This document shows positions 48,029 to 56,595 of a stretch of 64,000 bases of DNA, piece after piece. Under the pieces are notes generated by a model. That model was given only the letters and a program-made list of their open reading frames with translations, did not search any database and was not told the DNA's origin. Both the position numbers and the translations under genes were made by a program. Source of the DNA: Streptomyces ficellus. Lineage in GTDB: Bacteria > Actinomycetota > Actinomycetes > Streptomycetales > Streptomycetaceae. The stretch is taken from contig NZ_CP034279.1 of assembly GCF_009739905.1 (NCBI RefSeq), positions 1,488,001 to 1,552,000 on the forward strand. The letters run 5' to 3'. Positions within the stretch are counted from its first letter, which is position 1, and each line of letters begins with the position of its first letter.

Positions 48029-48361
48029 ATGAGGGGAAGCAGCGCGCGTGAGGTCCGGCTGAACCGGCTGTGGGGCGCCGTGTGCGCCTTCGCGGGGGTC
48101 TTCCTGGTGTTGTGGGCGGTGTCCTGGGTGCGGGCGAGCGTGGTCCACGAGGACCTGGAGAACCGGTGTGGGGACCTGAGCACCTCCGCGTTCCCCTTCG
48201 AGAAGTCCTGCGTGCACGAGGACGGCACGGTCGAGGGGGCGAACGGCGTGCTGTTCGAGGGGGTGTTCCTCGGCTCGATGGGCGCGGCCGCGGCCTGTCT
48301 GGCGGCCGTGGTGGCGATGGAGGCGGCCGCGCGGTCGGGGTCGGGGGCGGTTCGCCGGTGA
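48029..48361 (+). CDS. small hypothetical membrane protein
   Basis: A 110-aa protein with two hydrophobic helices (LWGAVCAFAGVFLVLWAVSW and GSMGAAAACLAAVVAMEAAA). They flank a soluble loop with two cysteines (NRCGDLSTSAFPFEKSCVHE) that could form a disulfide outside the cell. It is divergent from the lipoprotein gene, 75 bp between starts. Function unknown. Confidence 0.65.
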   Translation: MRGSSAREVRLNRLWGAVCAFAGVFLVLWAVSWVRASVVHEDLENRCGDLSTSAFPFEKSCVHEDGTVEGANGVLFEGVFLGSMGAAAACLAAVVAMEAAARSGSGAVRR

Positions 48362-48365
48362 GGCG

Positions 48366-48398
48366 ACCACGGGCTCCCGTGGCGCGGGAGCCCGTGGT
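48366..48398. terminator. bidirectional terminator after the GH35-like gene
   Basis: ACCACGGGCTCCCG pairs perfectly with CGGGAGCCCGTGGT around a 5-nt loop, between two convergent genes. It ends the azasugar-type operon. Confidence 0.85.
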
Positions 48399-48419
48399 TC
48401 GCGGGCGGCGGCCCGTGCC

Positions 48420-50276
48420 TCAGTGCGGGGGCAGGATGCGGGTGTCCTCCGCGGGGCGGCCGCCCACGGTCAGGCCGGGCTCGGGGGCGCCGGGTGACGC
48501 GGGGGTGGTGAGCCAGGCCGTGAGGGCGCCGTCCGTGAGGACGGCCACCACGGCGGTGCCGGGCGGGACGGTCAGCTCGCAGCGCTCGTCGCCCACCGGT
48601 CCGGTGACCCGGTCGGTGCTCCGCGTGGAGTTGAACGCGGCGACGAACTCGGTGCGCCGAGCCCGGTCCGTCCGGCGCAGGACGGCGGCCCGGCCCCCGG
48701 TGCTGGTCCATGCCGCCGACGGCACGTCCGCGAGCAGTTCCTCCAGCCGCTCGGCCACCGCGTGGTCCGCGGGCGCGCCGTCGCCGGGGCGGAGCACCGC
48801 CACGGGGAGCCCGCCGGTGCCGCCGGGGACGGTGCCGTCGTCGCCGAGCCACTGGGGGTCGACCAGGAGGGATCGCCGCAGCAGGACGTCGTGGACGGCT
48901 TCGGCGGTCTGGCGCAGCGCGGTGTCCGTGCCGGGCGTCCAGGCCTCGGCCTCGGGCAGGGCGCGGTCGACGACCAGGACGGCGTCCCGTTCCAGTTCCC
49001 CGGCCAGCAGGTGGCCGCCGAACCGGTCGAGGAACGTGCTGAGCAGCCGCAGTCCCTGTGCCGTGGCGCCGGGCTCGCCGTTCTCGGTGGCGGGCGCGCC
49101 CGGGCAGTAGGGCGGGGCGTGGAGCGCGGGTTCCACTCCTTCGGCCAGGAGGCCCTGGGCGTCCATGTCGATGTCGGCGCCCCACGTGGAGGTGGCGCAC
49201 GCCGTGTAGACGCTCACCGTGCGGGAGCCGAGCATCAGCGCCAGGAGCGCGTTGAACACCGGGACGCGCGCCTCGGCGAAGCCGCTGTCCGTCCAGGTGA
49301 AGCCCCAGTTGGCTTCGAGGACGTCGGTACGGCCGAGCCGGATGCCGAGCAGGTGGGCGCGGAAGGACTCGGGGTCGGCGCTCGGGTTGCCCACCCATTC
49401 GGTGTGGCCCACGTGGTGTCCGGAGCCGGCGATGGCTCGGGTGCGCGCGGCCCAGGCGTCGACGGTGGGCTCGGGGCCGGCGACCGGCGCGAGCGGCACG
49501 TTGACGACCTTGGCGACTCCGTCCGGAAGGAGGCCGGCAAGCCAGTCCCACACGTCGGTGATGGCGTGGCCGGCCCACTGGGACCACAGTGTGCGCAGTT
49601 CCGGCGGCCACTGGGCGGCGTCGCCCGCCGCCTGGGGCGCCAGGTCCCCGACACCGCGGCCGGCCAGCCATTTCGCGAACTCGGCGCGTGCGGCCGGGCC
49701 GGCGTCCTGGCTGGTGATCGGCAGGTGGGCGTCACCGCAGATGCCCTCGTTGCCCAACTGGACCGCCACGACGGGCCCGTGCGGGGCGAGGGCCGGGGTG
49801 ATCACCCGGTCGGCCACGGCCCGCATCCAGACGGCGACCTCGTCGCGGACGTCCGGGTCGAACAGGCTGGGCAGCGGCTGGGCCTGGGAGGTCAGCGCCC
49901 GGCCGTGGAGCCCTGCGTAGGGGGCGCGGTCCGGGGTGCACAGCCGGTCCGGCAGGCCGCCGAGCTGGACCTCGGCGTGGATGAACGGCCCCGGCTTGAG
50001 CAGGACGCGCAGCCCGGCCGCGGCGGCGGCGTCGAGGAGGCCGGCCACGTCGCGCTGGGGGTCGGTGACTCCGGTGAAGTCGAAGGTGCGCTGCCCGTCG
50101 GTGACGGTCTCGTGGAAGCGCCACGGCAGGTAGCAGGAGACCACGTCGACGCCGAGTCCGCGCAGTTCGCGCAGGTTGGCGGCCCATCGGTCGGGGTGGG
50201 CCCGGTAGTAGGGGTACTCGCCGATGACGACCGGGCGGTCGAGGCCGGGAAGGTGGGAGGAGAAGGGAGGGTTCAC
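48420..50276 (-). CDS. GH35-like beta-galactosidase family protein
   Basis: A 618-aa glycoside hydrolase of clan A. The N-terminus (PVVIGEYPYYRAHPDRWAAN) and GLGVDVVSCYLPWRFHE fit GH35. The acid/base Glu177 is in VAVQLGNEGICG and a nucleophile candidate is in VLEANWGFTW. No signal peptide is evident, so the enzyme should act in the cytosol. GTG 50276 overlaps the stop of the dehydrogenase gene, making it the fourth gene of the aminotransferase operon. Roles that fit the context are removing a protecting sugar from a glycosylated product, or being an inhibitor-tolerant target copy. Both are inference, and a simple sugar-recycling role is possible. The GH35 motifs are divergent. Confidence 0.75.
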   Translation of the reverse strand: MNPPFSSHLPGLDRPVVIGEYPYYRAHPDRWAANLRELRGLGVDVVSCYLPWRFHETVTDGQRTFDFTGVTDPQRDVAGLLDAAAAAGLRVLLKPGPFIHAEVQLGGLPDRLCTPDRAPYAGLHGRALTSQAQPLPSLFDPDVRDEVAVWMRAVADRVITPALAPHGPVVAVQLGNEGICGDAHLPITSQDAGPAARAEFAKWLAGRGVGDLAPQAAGDAAQWPPELRTLWSQWAGHAITDVWDWLAGLLPDGVAKVVNVPLAPVAGPEPTVDAWAARTRAIAGSGHHVGHTEWVGNPSADPESFRAHLLGIRLGRTDVLEANWGFTWTDSGFAEARVPVFNALLALMLGSRTVSVYTACATSTWGADIDMDAQGLLAEGVEPALHAPPYCPGAPATENGEPGATAQGLRLLSTFLDRFGGHLLAGELERDAVLVVDRALPEAEAWTPGTDTALRQTAEAVHDVLLRRSLLVDPQWLGDDGTVPGGTGGLPVAVLRPGDGAPADHAVAERLEELLADVPSAAWTSTGGRAAVLRRTDRARRTEFVAAFNSTRSTDRVTGPVGDERCELTVPPGTAVVAVLTDGALTAWLTTPASPGAPEPGLTVGGRPAEDTRILPPH

Positions 50277-51307
50277 CCGCGCGCTCCGGCCGGTCCCGGG
50301 ACGAGTACGACCTTGAGTGCCGAGTACGGCGTGCCGGGGGCCGCGGCGAGGGCGGCGAACGCCTCGTCGTGCTCCTCCAGCGGGAAGCGGTGGGTGATCA
50401 GCTTCTCCAGCGGCAGCCACCGGGCGAGTTCGATCGCCTTGGGGAACAGCCTGCTGTTGTAGTCGCCGGCGCCGATGATCTGGAGGCCGCGCTGGAGGAT
50501 CTCCAGGGGCCGTACGGTCGCCGACGCGTTGCTGTTGTAGCCCATGACGACGACCCGGCCGCGGGTGGCGGCGTACTCCATGCTCTGTTCGAGCAGGCTG
50601 CCGACGGTGTCGATCACGACGTCACCGCGTCCGGTGAGGCCCTCCTCGTCGGGGGCGTGGACGCTGACCCGCCCGTCGTCGGTGTGGGAGAACACCTGGC
50701 GGCACAGTTCCTGGCGGTACGGGTCGGGTTCGGTCAGCAGCACCCGGGCGCCGTAGTGGTGGGCGGCCAGCGCGCACACCACGCCGACGGGGCCGCCGCC
50801 GACGACGACCGCCGTCTCACCGGCCTGGAGGCGGCCCGCCTCGATGTTGTTCAGGGCGCAGGCCAGGGGTTCGACCACCGACGCGCGGTCGAAGTCCATG
50901 CCGTCGGGCATGGGGTGGATGAACCGCTGGGGCAGCCGGATGTACTCGGCGAAGGCGCCGTCCAGGTCGAGGCCGACCTCGGTGCCCGCCTTGTTCTGGC
51001 AGAAGTCCCAGTGGCCCTCGAGGCAGGTGGGGCAACCGCCGCAGTAGAGCGTGGGGTTGATGATGACGCGGTCACCGGGCTTGTGGTCCGTCACGGCGGA
51101 GCCGGTGGAGTCGACGACGCCGACCGCCTCGTGTCCCATCACCACGCCGGGCTCGGCGGGGAACTTGCCGACCAGCACGCTGCGGTCGGTGCCGCACACC
51201 CCGGTCTGGACGACCCGCACGACGACGTCCGTGGGGGCGGTGGCCTCCGGCTTGGGGTGGTCGACGAGCGAGAGGGTGCGCCGTTCGTCGAGTATCAGGG
51301 CCTTCAT
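50273..51307 (-). CDS. zinc-dependent alcohol dehydrogenase, GutB1-like (azasugar dehydrogenase candidate)
   Basis: A 344-aa medium-chain dehydrogenase. Catalytic zinc ligands are Cys38 (GVCGTD), His59 and Glu60 (MGHEAVG); structural zinc cysteines are 89, 92, 95 and 103 (CGGCPTCLEGHWDFC). The nucleotide fold is VVVGGGPVGVVCALAA. It is nearest in style to sorbitol/polyol dehydrogenases. In the known azasugar pathway the equivalent enzyme (GutB1) oxidises the C6 hydroxyl of 2-amino-2-deoxy-mannitol, so that the amine can cyclise to mannojirimycin. It overlaps the phosphatase gene before it and the GH35 gene after it by 4 nt each. Substrate assigned by context only. Confidence 0.85.
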   Translation of the reverse strand: MKALILDERRTLSLVDHPKPEATAPTDVVVRVVQTGVCGTDRSVLVGKFPAEPGVVMGHEAVGVVDSTGSAVTDHKPGDRVIINPTLYCGGCPTCLEGHWDFCQNKAGTEVGLDLDGAFAEYIRLPQRFIHPMPDGMDFDRASVVEPLACALNNIEAGRLQAGETAVVVGGGPVGVVCALAAHHYGARVLLTEPDPYRQELCRQVFSHTDDGRVSVHAPDEEGLTGRGDVVIDTVGSLLEQSMEYAATRGRVVVMGYNSNASATVRPLEILQRGLQIIGAGDYNSRLFPKAIELARWLPLEKLITHRFPLEEHDEAFAALAAAPGTPYSALKVVLVPGPAGARG

Positions 51308-52263
51308 GCGGTGTCTCCCGTGGTCGGGGTGGTGGCGGTGGCCGGGATGTCCCACCGGATCGCGTCCAGGAGGTGCTTGTGCAGCTCGGGGGTGGCGGTC
51401 GCGACGCAGGACTTCTGGTTCATGGGGTCCAGGTCGAGCAGGGCGGTGGTCCCGAGGTCGTCGCCGTAGGCGTCGGTGATCGTCACTCCGCACTGCTTGG
51501 CGAGGTAGACCGCGGCGGCGATGTCGTACGGGAAGAGGTGGAGGATGGATCCGCGCCCGGCTGCCAGGAACTCGGCCTCGGTCCGCGGGTGGTCGCGCAG
51601 CACGCGGTTGCCGATGTCGACGTACGCGTCGAGCTGGCCGGTGATGATGCGGGAGATGGAGAAGGTGGCGCTGTTGAACACGAAGACACCGCCGGTGTTG
51701 GCCGACCGGTCCACCAGGTGCCCGTAGGCCGCGTTCATCAGGTGCATGGGGTGGCCGTTGAACTCGATCGACCAGAACATCCTCGCCGGGTCGGTCGTCC
51801 GGCTGAGCCGCGGCAGCCCGTGGCGGTAGCCGGAGCTGGACAGCCCCTCCTCGTCGTCGCCGTAGATCCAGGCGCCGCTCTTGATCTCCAGGAGGTGCGC
51901 GGCGGTGACGTCGGCCAGGGTCGGTGAGGCGGTGGTGAGCGGTGCCGCGGCGATGGACACCATGCCCATCTCCAGGCCGGCGGAGGTGGGGCGGGTGCCG
52001 TCGATGGGGTCGACGACCAGGACGTACCGGGGGTCGGGCGCGAGCTCGACCAGCGACCCGTCCTCGGTGTAGACGGCGAGGGGGATCTCGGCGTTCTCCC
52101 GCAGGTAGTCCAGTACGGCACGCTCGGCGATCTCGTCGACGTCGAACTGGGCGTCGCCGCCGGGTGAGTCGCCGTGCACCTGCCGGGCCAGTCCGCGGTC
52201 CGCGTAGGCCAGCAGTTCCTCGCGCACGTGCCGGCCGAGGCCGGTGAGGAGTTCCTTCATCAT
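51304..52263 (-). CDS. inositol monophosphatase-family phosphatase, Yktc1-like
   Basis: A 319-aa magnesium-dependent sugar phosphatase. The metal motif is VLVVDPIDGTRPT (Asp85, Asp88) and a further acidic motif is VYTEDGS (Glu67). The later Asp is in FPYDIAAAVYLAKQ, replacing the usual WDxAAG. In the azasugar pathway the IMPase-like Yktc1 removes the phosphate from 2-amino-2-deoxymannitol 6-phosphate between transamination and oxidation. The gene sits in the same middle position here. Its ATG overlaps the aminotransferase stop (ATGA), and its own stop overlaps the dehydrogenase start. Confidence 0.85.
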   Translation of the reverse strand: MMKELLTGLGRHVREELLAYADRGLARQVHGDSPGGDAQFDVDEIAERAVLDYLRENAEIPLAVYTEDGSLVELAPDPRYVLVVDPIDGTRPTSAGLEMGMVSIAAAPLTTASPTLADVTAAHLLEIKSGAWIYGDDEEGLSSSGYRHGLPRLSRTTDPARMFWSIEFNGHPMHLMNAAYGHLVDRSANTGGVFVFNSATFSISRIITGQLDAYVDIGNRVLRDHPRTEAEFLAAGRGSILHLFPYDIAAAVYLAKQCGVTITDAYGDDLGTTALLDLDPMNQKSCVATATPELHKHLLDAIRWDIPATATTPTTGDTA

Positions 52264-53528
52264 GACGACAGCTCCGCCCGGAACAGGTTCTCCAGGCGGT
52301 CGCAGAGCAGCTCGGCCTGGTCGAGGGTGAGGATCAGCGGCGGGCGGATCTTGAGCACGTTGCCGAATCCGTAGCGGGAGGTCCGCAGGATCAGCCCGTG
52401 CCGCATGGCCGCGCCGGCCAGGTGGTTGGTGAGCTTCACGGCCGGTTCGCCGTCGGGCTCGACGATCTCGAAGCCGATCATCAGGCCGACTCCGCGTACG
52501 TCGGCGATGGCCGGGTAGCGGGTCCGCATGTCGGCGAGACGGCCGAGTATGTAGTTGCCGGTGGCCCGTACGTTGGCGAGGAAGTCCGGCTGCCGGACGA
52601 TGTCGAGGGTGACGTTGGCCGCCGCGGCCGCGAGCAGGTTCGCCCCGTACGTGAAGGAGTGGTGGTTGGCCGGCAGGCCCGCCAGGCGCTCGTTGGTGAG
52701 GATCGCGGCGACCTGGGCGCCGGAGCCGCCGAGGCCCTTGGCGGTGGTGATGGCGTCGGGTTCGACACCGAAGTGCTGGGCGGCGAACATCTCGCCGGTG
52801 CGGCCGATTCCGGTCTGGATCTCGTCGAAGATCAGCACGATGTCGTGCTCGTCGCAGAAGGCGCGGAGCTTCTGGAAGTAGCCGTCCGGCGGGACGATGT
52901 TGCCGCCGTTGCCGGAGATCGGCTCGACCACGATCGCGGCGACCTGGCCGGTGCTCGCGTACTCCAGGAAGTCCTCGATGCGGTCGACGCACATCATTCC
53001 GCAGCTGCCGGCCTTCTGCCCGTAGAAGCAGCGGAAGCAGTACGGGTCCGGGACCTGGAGGGTGCGCGGGAAGAGGGAGGGGAACGGCTCCTTGCGGAAG
53101 GCGTTCCCGGACATCGAGGTCATCATCATGGTCTGCCCGAGGTGGCTGCGGAACAGCGAGATGACCTCGGAGCGCCCGGTGGCGTGCTGCGCCATCTTGA
53201 TGGCGCCCTCGTTGGCGGTGGATCCGCCGGAGACCTTGGGGTGCACCCGGGTGAGGTTGTCCGGGGAGACCTCCACGAGACGGCGCACCAGGCCGTTGAT
53301 CGGGTCGCTCTGCATGGAGGAGGTCAGGTGGGTGAAGAGGTCTAACTGCTCCTTCATCGCCGCGATGACCGCCGGATGCGAGTAGCCCAGGCTGAGGTTG
53401 AAGGTGGCGGAGGCGCAGTCGAGGTATTCCTTGCCGTCCTCGTCGTAGAGGTAGATGCCCTCGCCGCGCACCATCTTCTGGGCGCTGACGGGGTAGTAGA
53501 TGAAGTCACGTACGTCTGTGACGTCCAT
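52260..53528 (-). CDS. class III PLP aminotransferase, GabT1-like, with a TTA codon
   Basis: A 422-aa fold-type I aminotransferase. The PLP lysine is Lys264 (AITTAKGLGGSG) and the PLP-ring Asp is in LIFDEIQTGIGRTG. The phosphate loop is SGGSTANEGAIKMA. The CxxC pair PYCFRCFYG and SCGMMC is typical of this subclass. It is the first gene of the operon. In the azasugar pathway GabT1 aminates C2 of fructose 6-phosphate. AAGAAGGG lies 6 nt before the ATG. Leu62 is encoded by TTA (53345-53343), a codon read only by the developmentally controlled bldA tRNA in Streptomyces. Translation of the whole coupled operon should therefore depend on bldA. Other amino-sugar or diamine substrates remain possible. 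Confidence 0.87.
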   Translation of the reverse strand: MDVTDVRDFIYYPVSAQKMVRGEGIYLYDEDGKEYLDCASATFNLSLGYSHPAVIAAMKEQLDLFTHLTSSMQSDPINGLVRRLVEVSPDNLTRVHPKVSGGSTANEGAIKMAQHATGRSEVISLFRSHLGQTMMMTSMSGNAFRKEPFPSLFPRTLQVPDPYCFRCFYGQKAGSCGMMCVDRIEDFLEYASTGQVAAIVVEPISGNGGNIVPPDGYFQKLRAFCDEHDIVLIFDEIQTGIGRTGEMFAAQHFGVEPDAITTAKGLGGSGAQVAAILTNERLAGLPANHHSFTYGANLLAAAAANVTLDIVRQPDFLANVRATGNYILGRLADMRTRYPAIADVRGVGLMIGFEIVEPDGEPAVKLTNHLAGAAMRHGLILRTSRYGFGNVLKIRPPLILTLDQAELLCDRLENLFRAELSS

Positions 53529-54529
53529 GGGGGTCCCTTCTTGGGCGCATGCTGTCGCGTGGTGCCGTGTGACGGGGTGGGTGGCCGGGTCATGGCCGGG
53601 TGGCCGTGGTCATGGCCGGGTGTCCGCGCAGGCCGGGGCGGCCGTGGGCGGAGGCGTGGGGTGGGAGGGGATGGCCCGCGGTGTACGGGCCTGGTGGACG
53701 ACCCGGTGCACGGGCGCGGTGGGTGCCCGGCGTACCGGCCCGGTGGGTGCCCGGCGTGCCGCCCGGTGTACGGCCGCCGGTGTTCGGCTGCCTGCCGGTG
53801 CCGGTAGCGGGACCGGTGTCGGGACCGTCGCCCGGGGCGGGCCGGGACGGGTCAGGCGATGACGTGTCCCGCCGGTCCGGCGCCCACGGCGGTGGGGCGC
53901 CGTGCCGCGGCGGGCCGCGGGGTCACAGGTGTCCTGTGACATCGCGGTGCGGCTGTGCAGTGCGCGCCCCCCGGCGCGACCTGGGTATCGCTGTCGCTGT
54001 TCATGTTTCCCCGGACAACGGCGCTGCGCTGTGGCCGCGCATGGCTACTGGTGGGTCGGTGAGCATGACTGGTCAGGTCTGTCGCGCGGGCCGATGGGCT
54101 GTCCCGCGAGGTGTGCGGGAGTGGTGTGCCGCGGTGGGCACTTCCGGCTCCCGACAACTGGACTCTAACAGGATCCCTGTTCGACGCCTAGATCATTCCG
54201 TGGTCAACCTATTTCTCGCCGTTCGGGAGTCACGACGCCGGGAAGCGCTCCTCCTGCACCCCGTTGACCTGCGTAAATGACCTGCCGTCGCGGCCGTGCG
54301 GGCGAGGCTGGACGCAGGACGACGTCACCGTTCCGGTCGATCAGTTGCCCGAAAATGCTCGGCAGAGCGCCATTCGCGTGTGCGGATCGCCTGAAGTGCG
54401 CTCGCGAGGCATATTTCAAACATGAACCATGAGATTTTTGTCGGTGACAGTGTTCACTTGCGCGTGACCCGGCCGTGTCCGGATTCGGACGGTGCCGGCC
54501 CGCCGCTCGTCGGCCCCGGAAACGGCAAA
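53529..54529. other. 1-kb intergenic region upstream of the aminotransferase operon
   Basis: No gene is convincing. 53570-53830 is filled with degenerate GC-rich repeats of the form GGGTGCCCGGCGTACCGGCC. 54150-54260 and 54380-54460 are distinctly more AT-rich and could hold promoters. The short frames present lack coding bias and ribosome binding sites. The region probably contains the operon's promoter and a long leader, or the remnant of deleted genes. Confidence 0.5.
54167..54181 (-). promoter_or_regulatory. inverted repeat AACAGG-ATC-CCTGTT upstream of the aminotransferase operon
   Basis: Perfect 6-bp arms with a 3-bp centre, inside an AT-richer patch about 640 bp before the aminotransferase start. 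It is a plausible operator for a dimeric regulator. No recognised consensus is matched. Confidence 0.4.
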
Positions 54530-54568
54530 GGCGCTGGGCGGGGGTGTCAGGTCCCCCGTCCCAGCGCC
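54530..54568 (-). terminator. terminator hairpin after the HAD hydrolase gene
   Basis: GGCGCTGGGCGGGGG pairs with CCCCCGTCCCAGCGCC (one bulged T) around an 8-nt loop. It lies 21 bp past the HAD stop in the direction of transcription. Confidence 0.85.
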
Positions 54569-54588
54569 GGCTCAGGTGCCCGTACGGC

Positions 54589-55188
54589 TCAGGGCAGGTC
54601 GCTCAGGTCCTCCCTCAGGGCGGCGAGTGACGTGAAGCGGTGGCCGCGCATCCCCGCGGCCTCGGCGGCCAAGACGTTGTCCGTACGGTCGTCGACGAAC
54701 ACGATGTCCTCGGGCGGCAGGCCGAACGTCTTGCTGCACCAGTGGTAGGCAGCCGGTTCCGGCTTGGCGTGGCCTATCCGGCAGGAGAAGGCCAGGACCT
54801 CGAAGTGGCGCAGCCAGGGGTGCCGTCGCTCGTAGTCCGCCGCTAGGTCCTCGGGGATGTTCGAGAGCAGACCGATCCGGGTCCCGCCGGCGGCCAGTTC
54901 GCGGATGTACGCGGTCATGTCGTCGTCGACCTCGCCCCAGCTCGCGACGTCGGCCGCGACGAGTTCGGCGACGCGCCGCTCGTCGAACGTGGTGCCCACC
55001 GCCGCGGCCACCGCGCCCCAGTACTCCGCGGCGGACTGGTCGCCCCGGTCGTACGGGGGGCGCAGGGCCCAGTAGCCGTCCCAGAAGTCCGCGCCGTCGA
55101 CGGCGGCGGTCTGCTCCAGGCGGGCGCGGGACGAGGGCGACTGGAGGCGCGCGATGACGCCGAACATGTCGAAGAGCACAGCGGTCAT
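54589..55188 (-). CDS. HAD-family hydrolase (phosphatase-like)
   Basis: A 199-aa subclass I HAD hydrolase. The nucleophile region is VLFDMFGVIARL, where the second Asp of DxD is replaced by Phe (DMF). The usual acid Asp is therefore missing and phosphatase activity may be altered. Motif II is IGLLSNIPEDL (Ser), motif III Lys is in GHAKPEPAAY, and motif IV is DIVFVDDRTDNV. The cap domain (about 15-90) is helical. It lies 4 bp behind the MFS transporter gene, so the two are co-transcribed. A sugar phosphate substrate would suit its neighbours. Confidence 0.82.
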   Translation of the reverse strand: MTAVLFDMFGVIARLQSPSSRARLEQTAAVDGADFWDGYWALRPPYDRGDQSAAEYWGAVAAAVGTTFDERRVAELVAADVASWGEVDDDMTAYIRELAAGGTRIGLLSNIPEDLAADYERRHPWLRHFEVLAFSCRIGHAKPEPAAYHWCSKTFGLPPEDIVFVDDRTDNVLAAEAAGMRGHRFTSLAALREDLSDLP

Positions 55189-55192
55189 GGGG

Positions 55193-56428
55193 TCACGTCC
55201 GATCGGCGGGCACCGCTTCGGCCAGCGGCGACGGGGTGGTGGCGGGGTCGGCGTCGGCCGGGGCGGCCCTGGTGAGCCACACGCTGAGGACGACGCAGAT
55301 CATCGCCAGGCCGAACAGCAGCACGGGCACGGCCCGGACGCCGGAGTGCTCGATCGCGACTCCCAGCAGCGGCGGGAAGGCCACCCCACCGATCATGGAG
55401 GCCGCGATGACGTAGGCGCCGGCGCTCGCCACGGTCGGCACCGCGCGGTTCAGCCAGGGCAGGCAGGTCGGGAAGATGGGGGCGATGAACAGGCCGACAC
55501 CGATGTACGCGTACGGGGCCGCCGCCGGGATCGTGGCCAGGAGCAGGGAGCCCGCCATGCCCAGGCAGCAGGTGATGATGATCGCCGGCGCCGACCAGCG
55601 CAGGGTCAGGGGCACGGCGACGAAACGGCCCACGGTCATGGCGAGCCAGTACGCGGAGGTCGCGGTGGCCGCCGCCGCGGCGCCGTAGCCGAAGGTCTCC
55701 AGGTGGGTCGGTTCCCAGCCGCCCACCCCCGTCTCGATCGCCACGTGGAACACGTAGATGCCGATGAACGCCGCGACGATGGGCAGGACCCTGGACCGCT
55801 CGGGGCCCAGGTGCGCGGTGCTCTCGGGGGCCGGCTCCTTCTGGGCGACTCCGCCGAGCGTGACCATCAGCAGCACCGAGACGACCGCCGTGCCGCCGAA
55901 CACCCAGGTGTAGTTCTCCGCCCCGAGCCAGCCCACCAGCGCGGGCCCGGCGACCGCTCCGATGCCGAAGTGGGCGTTGAGCAGGTTCAGCATCGCGGTG
56001 CTGCGCCGGCCGAAGCCCACCGAGAAGAGCTGGTTGAGCCCGTAGTCGATGCCGCCGAAGCCGAGGCCGATGACGAACGCCGAGGCGAGGGACACCGGCC
56101 AGGCGGGCGACACCGCGAAGCCGAGCGCGCCGAGTGCCATCAGGGCGTAGGAGCCGCCGAGCAGCTGCCGGTTGCCGATCCTCCCCCGCAGCAGGTGGAA
56201 GACCAGCACGCCCAGGAGCGCTCCGACGAAGTGGGCGCTGAGCCCCAGGCCCGCCACGGCCGGGCTGATGCCGAACTGCTCCCGGAGGGCCGGGATGGCC
56301 GGCCCGTAGAACGCCTGCAGACCTCCGATCACCACGAAACCCACGCAGGACGCGACGAGGGCGGCGCGAGTGAACAGCGTGGGTGTGCTGTCCTCCCGCG
56401 AAGGGAGGGCCTGGTCGGGCGTGGCCAT
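55193..56428 (-). CDS. MFS transporter, FucP/sugar-permease-like
   Basis: A 411-aa membrane protein with about 12 predicted helices. Examples are FVVIGGLQAFYGPAIPALRE, FVIGLGFGGIDYGLNQLFSV and ALLVGWLG/YTWVFGGTAVV. The NALL-type loop LLNLLNAHFGIGAVAGPALVG resembles the fucose/glucose permease branch. ATG 56428 has AGGAGG 6 nt upstream, an ideal start. It could import a sugar or export an azasugar-like product. It is the first gene of an MFS-HAD operon divergent from the DeoR gene, with a perfect palindrome in the shared 291-bp promoter region. Confidence 0.85.
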   Translation of the reverse strand: MATPDQALPSREDSTPTLFTRAALVASCVGFVVIGGLQAFYGPAIPALREQFGISPAVAGLGLSAHFVGALLGVLVFHLLRGRIGNRQLLGGSYALMALGALGFAVSPAWPVSLASAFVIGLGFGGIDYGLNQLFSVGFGRRSTAMLNLLNAHFGIGAVAGPALVGWLGAENYTWVFGGTAVVSVLLMVTLGGVAQKEPAPESTAHLGPERSRVLPIVAAFIGIYVFHVAIETGVGGWEPTHLETFGYGAAAAATATSAYWLAMTVGRFVAVPLTLRWSAPAIIITCCLGMAGSLLLATIPAAAPYAYIGVGLFIAPIFPTCLPWLNRAVPTVASAGAYVIAASMIGGVAFPPLLGVAIEHSGVRAVPVLLFGLAMICVVLSVWLTRAAPADADPATTPSPLAEAVPADRT

Positions 56429-56595
56429 CGATGTCCTCCTGAGGATCCTGACGAGATGGGTGAGGGTGGCTCGGTGGACGCTGATCGGCGGGTACCGGTG
56501 CCCCGTGGCACTCGCCGGGCGGGTGCGGCCGGAGCGGAAACGGGGAGGGCTCCGGCCGCACCCGTTCACCAGGGGTGGAGAGAAAGCACACGGGG

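Noticed and set aside
52260-53528. Unusual iron-sulfur or zinc site from the CxxC...CxxxC cluster of the aminotransferase
   Set aside because: The PYCFRC...SCGMMC cysteines are, from memory, common in this subclass of class III aminotransferases and need not bind metal.
53376-54419. Small frames in the 1-kb region upstream of the aminotransferase
   Set aside because: They lack codon bias and starts, and the 53570-53830 part is a degenerate GC-rich repeat.
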